Below are positions 15,082-24,010 of a stretch of 64,000 nucleotides of DNA, in pieces. The first letter of the stretch is position 1. Every line of letters begins with the position of its first letter. Origin of the DNA: JAJFUE01 sp039683515 (GTDB lineage: Bacteria; Sumerlaeota; Sumerlaeia; MVZB01); the NCBI GenBank assembly GCA_039683515.1, contig JBDKRG010000010.1:62001-126000 (forward strand). The letters run 5' to 3'. The position numbers and the translations under genes are program-made. A model generated the notes under the pieces. It searched no databases. It was not told the origin of the DNA and was given only the letters and a program-made list of their open reading frames with translations.

Positions 15082-16316
15082 CGCAGCTCTTATTCCTCAG
15101 CCCGCGCGTTCCGTGGCCGACCGACACCGGCGCCAAGATCCGCACCAACGCCCTCCTGAAGGCGCTGACCGCGCGTTTCTCGATCCATTACGCCGGCTTC
15201 CTGCAGCCGGGCCTGAGCCGCGCCAGGGCGCAGGACTACCTGAACGCCAGCGCGATCCTGCTCAAGCCCGAGCCGGCCACGACGCTGCCCGGCAAGGCGT
15301 GGCTCGGCCTGCGCACCCTCCCCAACCCGTCCCCCGTCACCCTGTCCAAATACTGGAACCGCGCCATCGCCGATTTCGTCGCCCAGTGGGACCGCGAATA
15401 TCCCGGCGGCATCATCCACGCCGATCACCTCCACTTGGGGCAGTACCTGCCCCAGGCCAGCCGGGCCATCCGCGTCATGGACGAGCATAACGTCGAGAGC
15501 CGGATCCTGGAGCGGCTGGCCGAGCACAACCGCGGCCGCCCTTGGGGCCTTTACCTGAACCTGCAGGCGCGGCGCATGGCCCGGCGCGAAGCCGAGGTCG
15601 CGGCCGGCGCCGACCTGGTCCTGGCCGTCTCCGAGGGCGACGCCGCGGACCTGTCGGCCATGGCGCCCCAAACCCGGGTCGAAGTCATCCAGAACGGCGT
15701 GGACCTCGAGTATTTCGCGCCGCCCCGGGTCAGGCGCCCCAACATGAACCGGCTCGTCTTCACCGGTTCGATGGACTGGCTCCCCAACAGCGACGCGATG
15801 ATCTGGTTCGTGGGCGAGATCCTGCCGCGGCTGGACCTGCGCCCCCCCCGCGACGGCCCCTGGCGGCTCGATATTGTGGGCCAGAACCCCCCGCCCGCCG
15901 TCAGGGCCCTGGACTCGGCCCGGGTCCGGGTCACGGGGCCCGTCGAGGACGTTCGCCCGTTCGTCAACGAAGCCGGGGTGTTTGTCGCTCCCATAAGAAT
16001 CGGCGGCGGCAGCCGTTTGAAGCTCCTGGAGGCATTCGCCTCCGGAATCCCGGTCGTTTCCACATCGATCGGGTGCGAGGGGCTCGAAGTCGAACATGAA
16101 AAACACCTCCTGATCGCCGACGAGCCCGAGTCGTTTGCCGACGCCGTCGACCGCCTGGCCCGCCAACCCCGCTTGCGAGAGGAACTGACGACGCGGGCCC
16201 GCGCCCTCGTCGAGGACCGCTACGGCTGGGACGCCATCGGCCGCCGGCTGGCTTCCCTCTACGAAAGCATTTTGGAGCAGCGATCGGCCCGGAAGGCCAA
16301 TCCGGTTAATGGTTGA
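15072..16316 (+). CDS. GT4-type glycosyltransferase (exopolysaccharide, EpsH1/PEP-CTERM-associated type)
   Basis: 414 residues, GT-B fold. The N-terminal half starts LLFLSPRVPWPTDTGAKIR, the typical opening of sugar transferases of the EpsH1 system; DEHNVESRI resembles their nucleotide-free domain motif. The C-terminal half has the acceptor/donor switch (NGVDLEYF), VFTGSMDWLPN, and the donor-sugar site APIRIGGGSRLKLLEAFASG with the conserved E of the EX7E motif. It should add a sugar from a nucleotide donor to a lipid- or polysaccharide-linked acceptor at the cytoplasmic face. It overlaps ruvX by 10 bases. No polysaccharide cluster surrounds it. The stop codon lies inside the -35 box of the pil promoter. 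Confidence 0.85.
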   Translation: MPLTQLLFLSPRVPWPTDTGAKIRTNALLKALTARFSIHYAGFLQPGLSRARAQDYLNASAILLKPEPATTLPGKAWLGLRTLPNPSPVTLSKYWNRAIADFVAQWDREYPGGIIHADHLHLGQYLPQASRAIRVMDEHNVESRILERLAEHNRGRPWGLYLNLQARRMARREAEVAAGADLVLAVSEGDAADLSAMAPQTRVEVIQNGVDLEYFAPPRVRRPNMNRLVFTGSMDWLPNSDAMIWFVGEILPRLDLRPPRDGPWRLDIVGQNPPPAVRALDSARVRVTGPVEDVRPFVNEAGVFVAPIRIGGGSRLKLLEAFASGIPVVSTSIGCEGLEVEHEKHLLIADEPESFADAVDRLARQPRLREELTTRARALVEDRYGWDAIGRRLASLYESILEQRSARKANPVNG

Positions 16317-16343
16317 CACTTTTTTGTCCCGTGGCCTACTATC
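16314..16343 (+). promoter_or_regulatory. Sigma70-type promoter for the pil genes
   Basis: A perfect TTGACA (16314-16319) and TACTAT (16338-16343) are separated by 18 bases, upstream of pilB. No other candidate as good was noted in the window. Confidence 0.65.
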
Positions 16344-16557
16344 TTGTAAGGGCTGGCGTGGGGTCGGCTGTCATGGGGAAACCCCATCAGTCTCAGGTGT
16401 TCATGGGGCCGTTGTCTGGTTGCCCAATCCGAAAATCGAGCCTGCAAACGTATACGCCGGTTGAAATCAACCAGAATCCCAAGTCGGCATCGGAATGCGA
16501 GGCGTGGCGCCTGCCACCAAGGCCGATAGCCCGAAAAAGTCAAGGAGTGCCGCGGCA
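16344..16557 (+). promoter_or_regulatory. About 215-nt untranslated leader before pilB
   Basis: If the promoter at 16314 is used, pilB has a leader of more than 200 nt. It contains a small perfect hairpin (16373-16378 with 16382-16387, ATGGGG arm) and a TGGTTG/CAACCA pairing near 16418-16470. The conserved blocks of c-di-GMP-I and -II riboswitches were looked for by eye and not found. The long leader suggests post-transcriptional control, of unknown type. Confidence 0.3.
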
Positions 16558-18321
16558 ATGGCGGACCCGATTCGAAAGAGCCTGAACAAAAACGAGGACG
16601 CGGCGCGGGCCAAGCCGGGCAAGGAACTCGTCAGCAAGGGCGGCGTGCCCCAGGCGATGGACCGCCAGGAGCTGCAGCAATACATCCAGTCGCTCGGCAA
16701 CGAGAGCGCCGCGCACATGCAGGACGATGTCATCGACACCGGCCTGATGAGCAAGGACGAGATCCTCGACGCCATCGCCGCCGACATGGGGATGGAAAAG
16801 GTCGTCCTCGGCCAGATCGAGTTCACCCCCGAGCTGATCAAGCAGGTCCCCGCCTACGTCGCCAAGAAATTCGGCGTCCTCCCCGTCGCCTACACTGATG
16901 AAGAGATCGAGCTGGCCCTTTCCGACCCGCACAACGTCCAGGCCCTGGACGACCTGCAGCGCATCCTCGGCAAGACGATCCGCGGCCGCATCGCGATGCA
17001 GGACGACATCGAGCGGCTCATCAAGCGTTTCTACGAAAGCGACGACGTCTCCCAGATTTACGCCGGCCTGACCGAGGGCGAGGAGCCCCAGGAGGCCAAC
17101 CGCTGGGACGAGATGACGATCGGCCAGGGCGGCGACAAGGAACAGGCCGAGCAGCCGGCCGTCGTCAAGTTCGTCGACCTCATTTTCCGCCAGGCCGTTT
17201 ACGAGCGCGCCTCCGATATCCACATCGAGCCGCACCGGTTCGGCGTGACCATCCGGTTCCGGATCGACGGCGTCCTGCACGAGGTCCCCAGCCCGCCGCG
17301 CAAGTGGCAGAACGCCATCCTGTCGCGCCTGAAGGTGATGTCGAGCATGGACCTGGCCGAGAAGCGCGTCCCTCAGGACGGCCGTATCCGCCTGAACCTG
17401 CCCGACAAGAAACTGGACCTGCGCGTTTCGTCGCTGCCGACCATTTTCGGCGAATCCATCGTCATGCGTATCCTCGACCAGTCCCAGGTCATGATGGGTC
17501 TGCAGGACGTTGGTTTCACTGAGCGTTCGGTCTCGATCTTCAAGCGCCTCATCAAGCAGCCCAACGGCGTCATCCTGATGACCGGCCCCACCGGTTCGGG
17601 CAAAACCACGACCCTCTACGCAGCGCTCGGCTCCCTGAACACGCCCGAGGAAAAACTGGTGACGCTCGAGGATCCCGTCGAGTACATGATCCCGGGCATC
17701 AACCAGATCCAGATCAACCACGAGATCGGCCTGAACTTCGCCGCCGGCCTGCGCGCCGTCCTGCGCCAGTCCCCCGATGTGATCCTCGTCGGCGAGATCC
17801 GCGACTTGGAAACGGCCGAGAACGCCATCCGCGCCGCCCTCACCGGCCACCTGGTTTTCTCCACCCTGCACACCAACGACGCGCCGAGTTCGACGATCCG
17901 TCTGATCGACATGGGCGTCAAGCCCTACCTGGTCGCCAGCTCCCTGCAGGCCGCCATCGCCCAGCGACTTGTCCGCCGCATCTGCGGCGGCTGCAAGACC
18001 GCCTACCACCCGCCGGCCGAGGCGATCTCCGAGATGGGGTTCGACCCCGACGAATACAAGGACACGGATTTCTTCCACGGCAAGGGTTGCGAACGCTGCA
18101 ACCAGGGCGGCTACCGCGGCCGGACGGCCATCCACGAAATCATGGTCATGGACCCGGACCTGCGGCGGCGCGTCATCCGCAGCGAGTCGGCCTCGCGCCT
18201 GAAGAAGGCGGCCGTGGCCAAGGGGATGTTCACCCTGCGCCGCGACGGCTGGGAAAAAATCCTCAAGGGCCAGACCACCATCGAGGAAGTGATGCGCATC
18301 ACCGCCGCCGACGAGGAATAG
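16558..18321 (+). CDS. pilB: Type IV pilus assembly ATPase PilB (GspE/PilB family)
   Basis: 587 residues from the ATG at 16558, with AAGGAG ten bases upstream; the frame remains open further upstream but that would enter the leader. Residues about 40-170 form the MshEN/T2SSE N domain (LMSKDEILDAIAADMGM, FGVLPVAYTDEEIELALSDP). The hexameric ATPase domain has FRIDGVLHE, Walker A GPTGSGKTT (about 342-350), the Asp box, Walker B VILVGEIRD, the His box HLVFSTLHTNDA, and the zinc tetracysteine pair CGGC (about 475) and CERC (about 510). It powers pilus extension from the inner membrane. It heads a pilB-pilT-pilB run. No pilC platform gene is in the window. Confidence 0.9.
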   Translation: MADPIRKSLNKNEDAARAKPGKELVSKGGVPQAMDRQELQQYIQSLGNESAAHMQDDVIDTGLMSKDEILDAIAADMGMEKVVLGQIEFTPELIKQVPAYVAKKFGVLPVAYTDEEIELALSDPHNVQALDDLQRILGKTIRGRIAMQDDIERLIKRFYESDDVSQIYAGLTEGEEPQEANRWDEMTIGQGGDKEQAEQPAVVKFVDLIFRQAVYERASDIHIEPHRFGVTIRFRIDGVLHEVPSPPRKWQNAILSRLKVMSSMDLAEKRVPQDGRIRLNLPDKKLDLRVSSLPTIFGESIVMRILDQSQVMMGLQDVGFTERSVSIFKRLIKQPNGVILMTGPTGSGKTTTLYAALGSLNTPEEKLVTLEDPVEYMIPGINQIQINHEIGLNFAAGLRAVLRQSPDVILVGEIRDLETAENAIRAALTGHLVFSTLHTNDAPSSTIRLIDMGVKPYLVASSLQAAIAQRLVRRICGGCKTAYHPPAEAISEMGFDPDEYKDTDFFHGKGCERCNQGGYRGRTAIHEIMVMDPDLRRRVIRSESASRLKKAAVAKGMFTLRRDGWEKILKGQTTIEEVMRITAADEE

Positions 18322-18330
18322 GATCGCAGT

Positions 18331-18455
18331 CCTGAGTCCTGCGTCCTGAGTGCCGAGTCACTCAAGGCACAGGACGCGGGACCCGAAATAAAGGCTGAAA
18401 CTCAGGACACAGGACTCAGGACTCAGGACTCAGGACTCAGGACATAGGACTTAGG
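18331..18455. repeat. Inverted heptamer arrays (CCTGAGT / ACTCAGG)
   Basis: Four 7-mers of CCTGAGT type (18331-18358) are followed after a short gap by eight 7-mers of ACTCAGG type (18400-18455), the reverse complement. The two arrays can fold back on each other. They fill the whole pilB-pilT spacer and end 10 bases before the pilT start. Confidence 0.85.
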
Positions 18456-18465
18456 ACAGGGTATT

Positions 18466-19605
18466 ATGGACATTAACGAAATGCTGAAGATCGTGGTCGA
18501 CCGTGACGCCGCCGACCTCCATCTGCGCGTCGGCAAGCCGCCGGTCGTGCGTCTGCACGGCGATTTCGAGCCGCTCGACCCCCAACCGCTCACCCCCGAC
18601 GACACCGAGCGGCTGATGAAGGAAATCGCCCCGCCGCGCTATCAGCAGATGCTTCAGGAACAGGGCAGCGCCGACTTCGCCTACGCCTTCAGCGAGCAGG
18701 CGCGCTTCCGTACCAACATTTTCCGGAGCATGAGCAACGTCGGCATCGTCATGCGACTGATCCCGACCCGTATCTTCTCGTTCGAGCAGCTGGGCCTGCC
18801 CAAGGAGTCCATTTACCCGGTCCTCCAGGCCCACCGCGGCATGGTTATCGTGACCGGCCCCACCGGCTCGGGCAAAACCACCTCGCTGGCGACGATGATC
18901 GACTGGATCAACTCCAACCGTAACGTCCACATCATCACGATCGAGGACCCGATCGAATACACGCACAAGCACAAGCGGGCGATCGTCACCCACCGCGAGC
19001 TGCACGTCGACACGCCCTCGTTCGCCAACGCCCTGCGCGGCGCGCTGCGCCAGGACCCCGACGTCATCCTCGTCGGTGAAATGCGAGACCTCGAGACCAT
19101 GGAGGCGGCCATCACCGCGGCTGAAACCGGCCACTTGGTCTTCGGCACCCTGCACACCATCGGCGCCGCCAACACCGTCGACCGCGTCATCGACCAGTTC
19201 CCGGCCAACCAGCAGGAACAGATCCGCGCCGTTCTGTCGGTGGCGCTGACGAGCATCATCTCCCAGACCCTGATGCCGAAGGCGTCGGGCAAGGGCCGCA
19301 TCGCGGCCTTCGAGATCCTGCACAACACGCCGGCCGTCGCCAACCTGATCCGCGAGAAAAAGACCAACCGCCTGACGTCGACCATCCAGACCAGCGCCAA
19401 GCTCGGCATGATCTCGCTCGACGACTACGTCTACATGCTCTACCGCAAGGGGATCATCACCGGCGAGATCTGCCTGGAGCGCGCGCAGAACTACGATGAA
19501 ATGCGCAAGAAAATGCTCGGCCAGACGATGGGCACGGCCGAGAGCGAGAACGCGAAGATGGCGGCCGTCGGCGGCAGCAGCTCCGAGCCGTCGGATGAGT
19601 ATTAG
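18466..19605 (+). CDS. pilT: Twitching motility retraction ATPase PilT
   Basis: 379 residues. The N-terminal PAS-like domain starts DINEMLKIVVDRDAADLHLRVG, typical of PilT. Walker A GPTGSGKTT (about 130-138), Walker B VILVGEMRD (about 199), the His box HLVFGTLHT and the AIRNLIRE-like motif as VANLIREKKT are all present. There is no zinc tetracysteine motif, as expected for retraction ATPases rather than PilB. PilT depolymerises pili at the inner membrane. It lies between two pilB-type genes on the same strand, with repeat DNA just upstream. Confidence 0.92.
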   Translation: MDINEMLKIVVDRDAADLHLRVGKPPVVRLHGDFEPLDPQPLTPDDTERLMKEIAPPRYQQMLQEQGSADFAYAFSEQARFRTNIFRSMSNVGIVMRLIPTRIFSFEQLGLPKESIYPVLQAHRGMVIVTGPTGSGKTTSLATMIDWINSNRNVHIITIEDPIEYTHKHKRAIVTHRELHVDTPSFANALRGALRQDPDVILVGEMRDLETMEAAITAAETGHLVFGTLHTIGAANTVDRVIDQFPANQQEQIRAVLSVALTSIISQTLMPKASGKGRIAAFEILHNTPAVANLIREKKTNRLTSTIQTSAKLGMISLDDYVYMLYRKGIITGEICLERAQNYDEMRKKMLGQTMGTAESENAKMAAVGGSSSEPSDEY

Positions 19606-19691
19606 GATGTGCTGAACGGCGCATGCCGGTATATAAATTGATTGGACAGGCTGGAAACAGGGCCGGCGCCCTCAGGTGAAATAAGGGGAAC

Positions 19692-21686
19692 ATGGGCAAG
19701 AAACTCTTCAAATTCGGCGGCGACAAGACGGCCCCGCTCATCAACGCGAACGAGGCCGCGGCACGCAGCGGCGAGCGCATGCGCGACCTGATCAAGCGCG
19801 ACTATTCGCCCCAGCACGTCGAAATCCTCAAACAGCTCATCAACGAGGGCGAGGGCGCGACCAAGTACGAAGAGGGCGGCGCCGTCGCCATCCAGGAAAT
19901 GGTCACCCCGCCGACCGACATGCTCAAGATCCTGTCGGAACAGACCGGCCTGCCCATCGCCGACCTGAGCAAGTACCCCAAGGCCAACTACAAGTTGCGC
20001 CAGGTGCTGACGCCCGATCAGGCCAAGATGCTCAAGGTCATCCCCCTTGCCGAGCTCGAGAACGGCAAGATCCTGTTCGCCATCGCCGACCCGTCCAACC
20101 CGACCATCCTCGACACCCTGCGCCTGACGCTCGGCCGCGACATCGATGCCGCCATCGCCGACGAGCGCGACATCATGGAGCGCATCACGCAGTATTACGG
20201 CATGCCCGAATCGCTCGACGAAATCATTGAACAGAACACCAAGGAGGACGACGGCCAGGACGACAGCCTTCTGCAGTCCGACCACGAGGAAATCATCATC
20301 AACGAGAACGAGGGCGAGCAGAAGGCGCCGATCATCCGCCTCGTCAACCTGCTGCTGGCCAAGGCCATCGGCGACCGCGCCAGCGACATTCACATCGAGC
20401 CGTTCCCGACGTTCATCCGCGTCCGCTACCGCGTCGACGGCGTCCTGCGCGAGATCCCGGCCCCGCCCCGCAGCCAGCTGATCCCGATCATTTCGCGCAT
20501 CAAAGTCATGGCGAAAATGAACATCTCCGAGACCCGCCAGCCCCAGGACGGCCGCATCAAGCTCAGCGTCGAGGGGCGCGAGGTCGACATGCGCGTCAGC
20601 TCCGTCCCGACCGTCCACGGCGAGTCCGTCGTGATGCGCGTCCTCGACAAGTCGATGATGAACGTCGGCATCAGCCACATCGGCATGCTCCCCGAGGTCC
20701 TCGACCAGTTCAAGAAGCTCATTCACCTGCCCAACGGCATCATCCTCGTGACCGGTCCCACCGGCTGCGGCAAGACCACCACCCTCTACGCCGCGCTCGC
20801 CGAGGTCCGCGACCCCGGCGAAAAGCTGATCACCACCGAGGACCCCGTCGAATACGAGCTCGCCGGCATCCAGCAGGTCAACATCAACGAGGGCATCGGC
20901 CTGACCTACGCCCGCTGCCTGCGCGCCATCCTGCGCCAGGACCCCGACCGCGTCCTCGTCGGCGAAATCCGCGACGTCGAGACCGCGCAGATCGCCGTCC
21001 AGGCCGCACTGACCGGCCACCTGGTCTTCTCCACCCTGCACACCAACTCGGCGGCCGCCACCGTCACCCGCCTCCTGGACATGGGCGTCGAGCCGTTCCT
21101 CATCACCTCCTCGCTCGAGGGCGTCGTCGGCCAGCGACTCGTCCGCACCATGTGCCAGCCGTGCCGCCGCCCATACTCCCCGACCGAGGAAGACCTCTTC
21201 GAATTCAACAAGACCCCCGACGACGTCCGCGAGATGGGCCTCGAGTTCTACCGCGGCGAGGGGTGCGCCGAGTGCAACCACACCGGCTACCACGGCCGAA
21301 TGGGCATCTTCGAGCTGCTCACGGTCGACGACGACATCCGCGAGCTGATCCTCGAGCGCGCCACGACCGACGAAATCCAGGAGGTCGCCCTGCGCAAGGG
21401 GATGATCTCCATGCGCAAGGACGGCTGGACCAAGGCCTCGCTCGGTTTGACGTCGCTCGCCGAGGTCTCGCGCCAGACCCCGCGCGAGAGCGAAATGGGC
21501 GAGCCGACCACCCCGTCGGCGGCCGAGGCCGAGCCCCAGGCCGAGGCCCTGCCCGGCGGCCCCGAGGCCATCGAAGGCAAGCCCCTGCGCGAAGCCCTGC
21601 CGCAGCCGCACGAGCCCCAGATCGACGAGAGCACGATGTCGGTCGGCGGCGAGGAAGCCGCCCGCGCCAAACCCGCCCACCGGTAA
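19692..21686 (+). CDS. Second PilB/GspE-family pilus or type II secretion ATPase
   Basis: 664 residues. An N-terminal MshEN-type domain (MLKILSEQTGLPIADLSKYP; ILFAIADPSNPTILDTLRL) precedes the ATPase domain with Walker A GPTGCGKTT (about 353-361), Walker B VLVGEIRD, the His box HLVFSTLHTNSA, and the zinc pairs CQPC (about 487) and CAEC (about 525). All ATPase residues appear intact. A C-terminal tail of about 80 residues rich in Pro, Glu and Ala follows the conserved core and is absent from the first PilB. Two extension-type ATPases suggest either two pilus-like machines or a pilus plus a type II secretion system; the pseudopilin-like protein at the window start is compatible with the latter. 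Which machine it serves cannot be decided. Confidence 0.88.
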   Translation: MGKKLFKFGGDKTAPLINANEAAARSGERMRDLIKRDYSPQHVEILKQLINEGEGATKYEEGGAVAIQEMVTPPTDMLKILSEQTGLPIADLSKYPKANYKLRQVLTPDQAKMLKVIPLAELENGKILFAIADPSNPTILDTLRLTLGRDIDAAIADERDIMERITQYYGMPESLDEIIEQNTKEDDGQDDSLLQSDHEEIIINENEGEQKAPIIRLVNLLLAKAIGDRASDIHIEPFPTFIRVRYRVDGVLREIPAPPRSQLIPIISRIKVMAKMNISETRQPQDGRIKLSVEGREVDMRVSSVPTVHGESVVMRVLDKSMMNVGISHIGMLPEVLDQFKKLIHLPNGIILVTGPTGCGKTTTLYAALAEVRDPGEKLITTEDPVEYELAGIQQVNINEGIGLTYARCLRAILRQDPDRVLVGEIRDVETAQIAVQAALTGHLVFSTLHTNSAAATVTRLLDMGVEPFLITSSLEGVVGQRLVRTMCQPCRRPYSPTEEDLFEFNKTPDDVREMGLEFYRGEGCAECNHTGYHGRMGIFELLTVDDDIRELILERATTDEIQEVALRKGMISMRKDGWTKASLGLTSLAEVSRQTPRESEMGEPTTPSAAEAEPQAEALPGGPEAIEGKPLREALPQPHEPQIDESTMSVGGEEAARAKPAHR

Positions 21687-21690
21687 AGAT

Positions 21691-21854
21691 GATTGCGGAT
21701 TGCGGATTTCGGATTGCGGATTGAGTTCCGCCACCTTTACCGTTTTCGTGCATCGTAATCGTAATCGAACAAAACACCGACTCGCGTCTCCGCATCAATT
21801 CTTCCAATCCGCAATCCGAAATTCTTCCATTCCGCAATCCGCAATCCGCAATCC
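21691..21854. repeat. Inverted heptamer arrays (GATTGCG / CGCAATC) with an inner GTAATC repeat
   Basis: Five 7-mers of GATTGCG type (21691-21725) begin a few bases after the ATPase stop; the reverse-complement array (CAATCCG type) occupies about 21805-21854. Between them lies CATCGTAATCGTAATC (about 21750-21765), the reverse complement of the GATTAC repeat family. The same GATTGCG heptamer recurs at 38809-38861. Confidence 0.85.
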
Positions 21855-21971
21855 CATGTATCTCCTTGACGTTTGGGCCTTCCATCCTGAACAATGCAGC
21901 CGATGCATCGAGTTGGTTGGAACCGGGTCCTGAAAGCATCCGGTCCGGCATTTTGTCCAGGAGAAGCCGTT

Positions 21972-22637
21972 ATGGTTCATAACCGCCGTCCATTGGTGTG
22001 CCTTGCCGTTTTGATGTTGATGACGATTTCGCTGACCGGTTGCGGACCCGACGAAAGCCGACAGCCGGCGCGCGGGGCGGCCGTGCCCCCCTCCAGCCGC
22101 GACGCGATCCTCAACGAGCGGCTCAGCGCGCTTCAGAACCGGATCGCGCAACTGGACCACCAGATCAGCCAGGCCACCGTCACCAGCCGGTTGCTCAACG
22201 AAGAGCTGACCGCGCTTCGCCAGGAGCTCGCCGCCGGCACGGCCCAGCGCCCCGCCGCCGCCGAGGCCCCCGCCGCGCCCGTGGCCCCGGCGCCCGCCGT
22301 CTCGCCGGCCGCCCCCGCCGTCAGCGCGCCGCCGCAGTCCATCCAGCCCGTGATCTCGCAGCCGGCCCCGCCGGTCCCGCTCCCGTCGGCGGAAAAGGCG
22401 CCGGCGTCCAAGACGCGCAACCCGATCTTCTGGATCCTGGTCATCGCCATCGTGGTCGTGGCGTTCGTTTTCATCGTCAAGCTTGCCATGGGCCCGTGGT
22501 CGGAGGAGGAGGATTCCGACTGGATCGAGGAGGGCGTCCCCTCGGAGGACGAGGAGGACCAGATTTCCCTCTCGCCCGAAACGGGCGAGAAGCCCGAGAC
22601 CCAAACCCAGGAACCCGGCGATGAGCCCAAGCCGTGA
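21972..22637 (+). CDS. Lipoprotein-signal protein with coiled coil, Pro/Ala linker and a second membrane helix
   Basis: 221 residues from the ATG at 21972, preceded by AGGAG. The signal ends in a lipobox-like LTGC. Residues about 45-85 are a predicted coiled coil (LSALQNRIAQLDHQISQ... LLNEELTALRQEL). A Pro/Ala/Val linker follows, then one transmembrane helix (IFWILVIAIVVVAFVFIVKL, about 163-182) and a strongly acidic tail. A lipobox plus an internal helix is an odd topology: either the cysteine is not lipidated and the protein is a two-helix hairpin, or both ends sit in membrane. The 3' end overlaps the queC-like gene by 17 bases. No family is recognised. Confidence 0.6.
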   Translation: MVHNRRPLVCLAVLMLMTISLTGCGPDESRQPARGAAVPPSSRDAILNERLSALQNRIAQLDHQISQATVTSRLLNEELTALRQELAAGTAQRPAAAEAPAAPVAPAPAVSPAAPAVSAPPQSIQPVISQPAPPVPLPSAEKAPASKTRNPIFWILVIAIVVVAFVFIVKLAMGPWSEEEDSDWIEEGVPSEDEEDQISLSPETGEKPETQTQEPGDEPKP

Positions 22638-23301
22638 CGGCGATGCCGTCGTGATGCTGGTCAGCGGCGGACTCGATTCGCTGCTTCTGCTGGGCGAGGC
22701 CTTGGGGCGCGGCGAATCCGTCGCGCCTCTTTACGTTCGCCAGGGCGCCCTGTGGGAAAACGCCGAGGTCGACGGCCTCGAGCGTCTTCTCGAGGCCCTG
22801 CGGGCGGATCACGGTTGCCGCGTCGGCCAGCTGGTCCAGGCGCGCGTCGACTTCCCGGCCGGATACCGGGCGCGCTGGGCGCTTGACGCCGCGGCCGAAC
22901 CGCCCGGCCCGGACACCCCCGACGATGCGGTCTACCTGCCCGGCCGCAACCTGGCGCTCCTGCTGGCCGCCGCGTCGCATGCCGAATCCCACGGCCTCAA
23001 AACCATCCGCATCGGCACGCTCGGCGCCAATCCGTTCGCCGACGGCACCGACCTGTTTTTCCGCCGCTTCGAGGACCTGTTCGAGAGCGCGACCGGCTGG
23101 CGGGTGAACGTCGAGAAGCCGCTCTGCGGCGTGGACAAGGCCGCCCTCATGCGCGCGCACGCCGCCCTGCCATGGCGCCTGACCAGCTCATGCCTGCGCC
23201 CGGCCGGCGGCGCCCACTGCGGCCGCTGCAACAAGTGCGCCGAGCGCCGCCGCGCCTTCGCCGCCGCCGGCCTGCCCGACCCGACGCCGTACTGCGAATA
23301 A
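22621..23301 (+). CDS. queC: 7-cyano-7-deazaguanine synthase (QueC-like)
   Basis: 226 residues from the ATG at 22621. The PP-loop ATP-binding motif is VSGGLDS at about 14-20. The C-terminal zinc site is SSC, then HCGRCNKC followed by AERRRAFAAAGLPDP, matching the QueC ending. QueC makes preQ0, the precursor of queuosine in tRNA and of deazaguanine DNA modifications. The region after the PP-loop (YVRQGALWE) differs from the classical FGQRH form, so this belongs to a divergent QueC branch. It overlaps the preceding lipoprotein gene by 17 bases. No queD, queE or queF is in the window. Confidence 0.8.
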   Translation: MSPSRDGDAVVMLVSGGLDSLLLLGEALGRGESVAPLYVRQGALWENAEVDGLERLLEALRADHGCRVGQLVQARVDFPAGYRARWALDAAAEPPGPDTPDDAVYLPGRNLALLLAAASHAESHGLKTIRIGTLGANPFADGTDLFFRRFEDLFESATGWRVNVEKPLCGVDKAALMRAHAALPWRLTSSCLRPAGGAHCGRCNKCAERRRAFAAAGLPDPTPYCE

Positions 23302-23443
23302 TCTTGACAGGGGGGCTTGACAAATAACGGCTTGCTCATAGTATATACCTTGGCGGCCTAGAACGACCGCCTTGGCTTTAAAGCACGTTCCTGCCGCGGC
23401 TGACCAGACCATGCTCCGATCCCCGCTGCCAAAGGCCCCCCCC

Positions 23444-23638
23444 ATGAACCGCGATGAGCTGAAAGCCTACCTCGACGCCCAGATCGAGGAAATCCAGAAA
23501 TACAAGTGGACCGAATCCGAGCGCGAGCGCCGCGACATCGGGTTCAACCGCGCCGCGCTCGAGTGGATCGAGCGCTACGGCGAGCAGTTCTACCACCACT
23601 GGGTCGGCCTCCAGCGCGCCGACGGCCGCAATAATTAG
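23444..23638 (+). CDS. Small acidic hypothetical protein
   Basis: 64 residues from ATG 23444 (an in-frame start at 23372 adds a poor-looking extension). The chain is helical and charged, with conserved-looking aromatic residues (IQKYKWTESERERRD, ALEWIERYGEQFYHHW). The upstream spacer contains TTGACA at about 23318 and TATATACC near 23341, which could serve as a promoter. No domain is recognised. Confidence 0.5.
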   Translation: MNRDELKAYLDAQIEEIQKYKWTESERERRDIGFNRAALEWIERYGEQFYHHWVGLQRADGRNN

Positions 23639-23689
23639 AGCCGTTGCCGAAAATAACTTCCGTTTTGCCGTGTGTTCACAGGGCGTGTC

Positions 23690-24010
23690 AGAGCCCAAGC
23701 CCCGGCAGGGGCGAAACAATTTAAGCCCAGGGCGTGAGCCCTGGGTCAGGTGATCCCAAAGTGCTCCCGAGCCCCGGCAGGGGCGACACAAATAGAAACC
23801 CGTTCCTTAGCACATCTCGCACATGAACCCCCCATCCCCGTAACCCGGCGATGCATCGCTTGCCATTCCCCCATTTTTTTCGGCCCCAGCGGGGCCTGCG
23901 CGAGTAGCCCCCGGCGAAGCGAAGCGCCGCCGGGGGGCGGGATGCCATCGAACACGCGCCCCGGCGGGGCGCCCGCGGCACCAGGCTTGCGAGCGCCCGC
24001 TTCGGGTCAA
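23690..24010. repeat. GC-rich intergenic repeat region with hairpins and a repeated AGCCCCGGCAGGGGCGA unit
   Basis: The unit AGCCCCGGCAGGGGCGA occurs at about 23699 and 23772 as direct copies. Between them GCCCAGGGCGTGAGCCCTGGG forms a hairpin. Further on CCCCAGCGGGGC, CCCCCGGCG...CGCCGGGGG and CGCCCCGGCGGGGCG form more hairpins. ORFs crossing this stretch are Arg/Pro/Gly-rich on both strands and look like translated repeat. This and the following 250 bases make up a 667-bp gap without a convincing gene. Confidence 0.6.

Noticed and set aside
16344..16557. c-di-GMP riboswitch upstream of pilB
   Set aside because: Tempting because of the pilus genes, but the conserved blocks of class I and II were not found by eye.
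18400..18455. Possible CRISPR array
   Set aside because: Units are 7 bp directly abutting with no spacers and there are no cas genes nearby.
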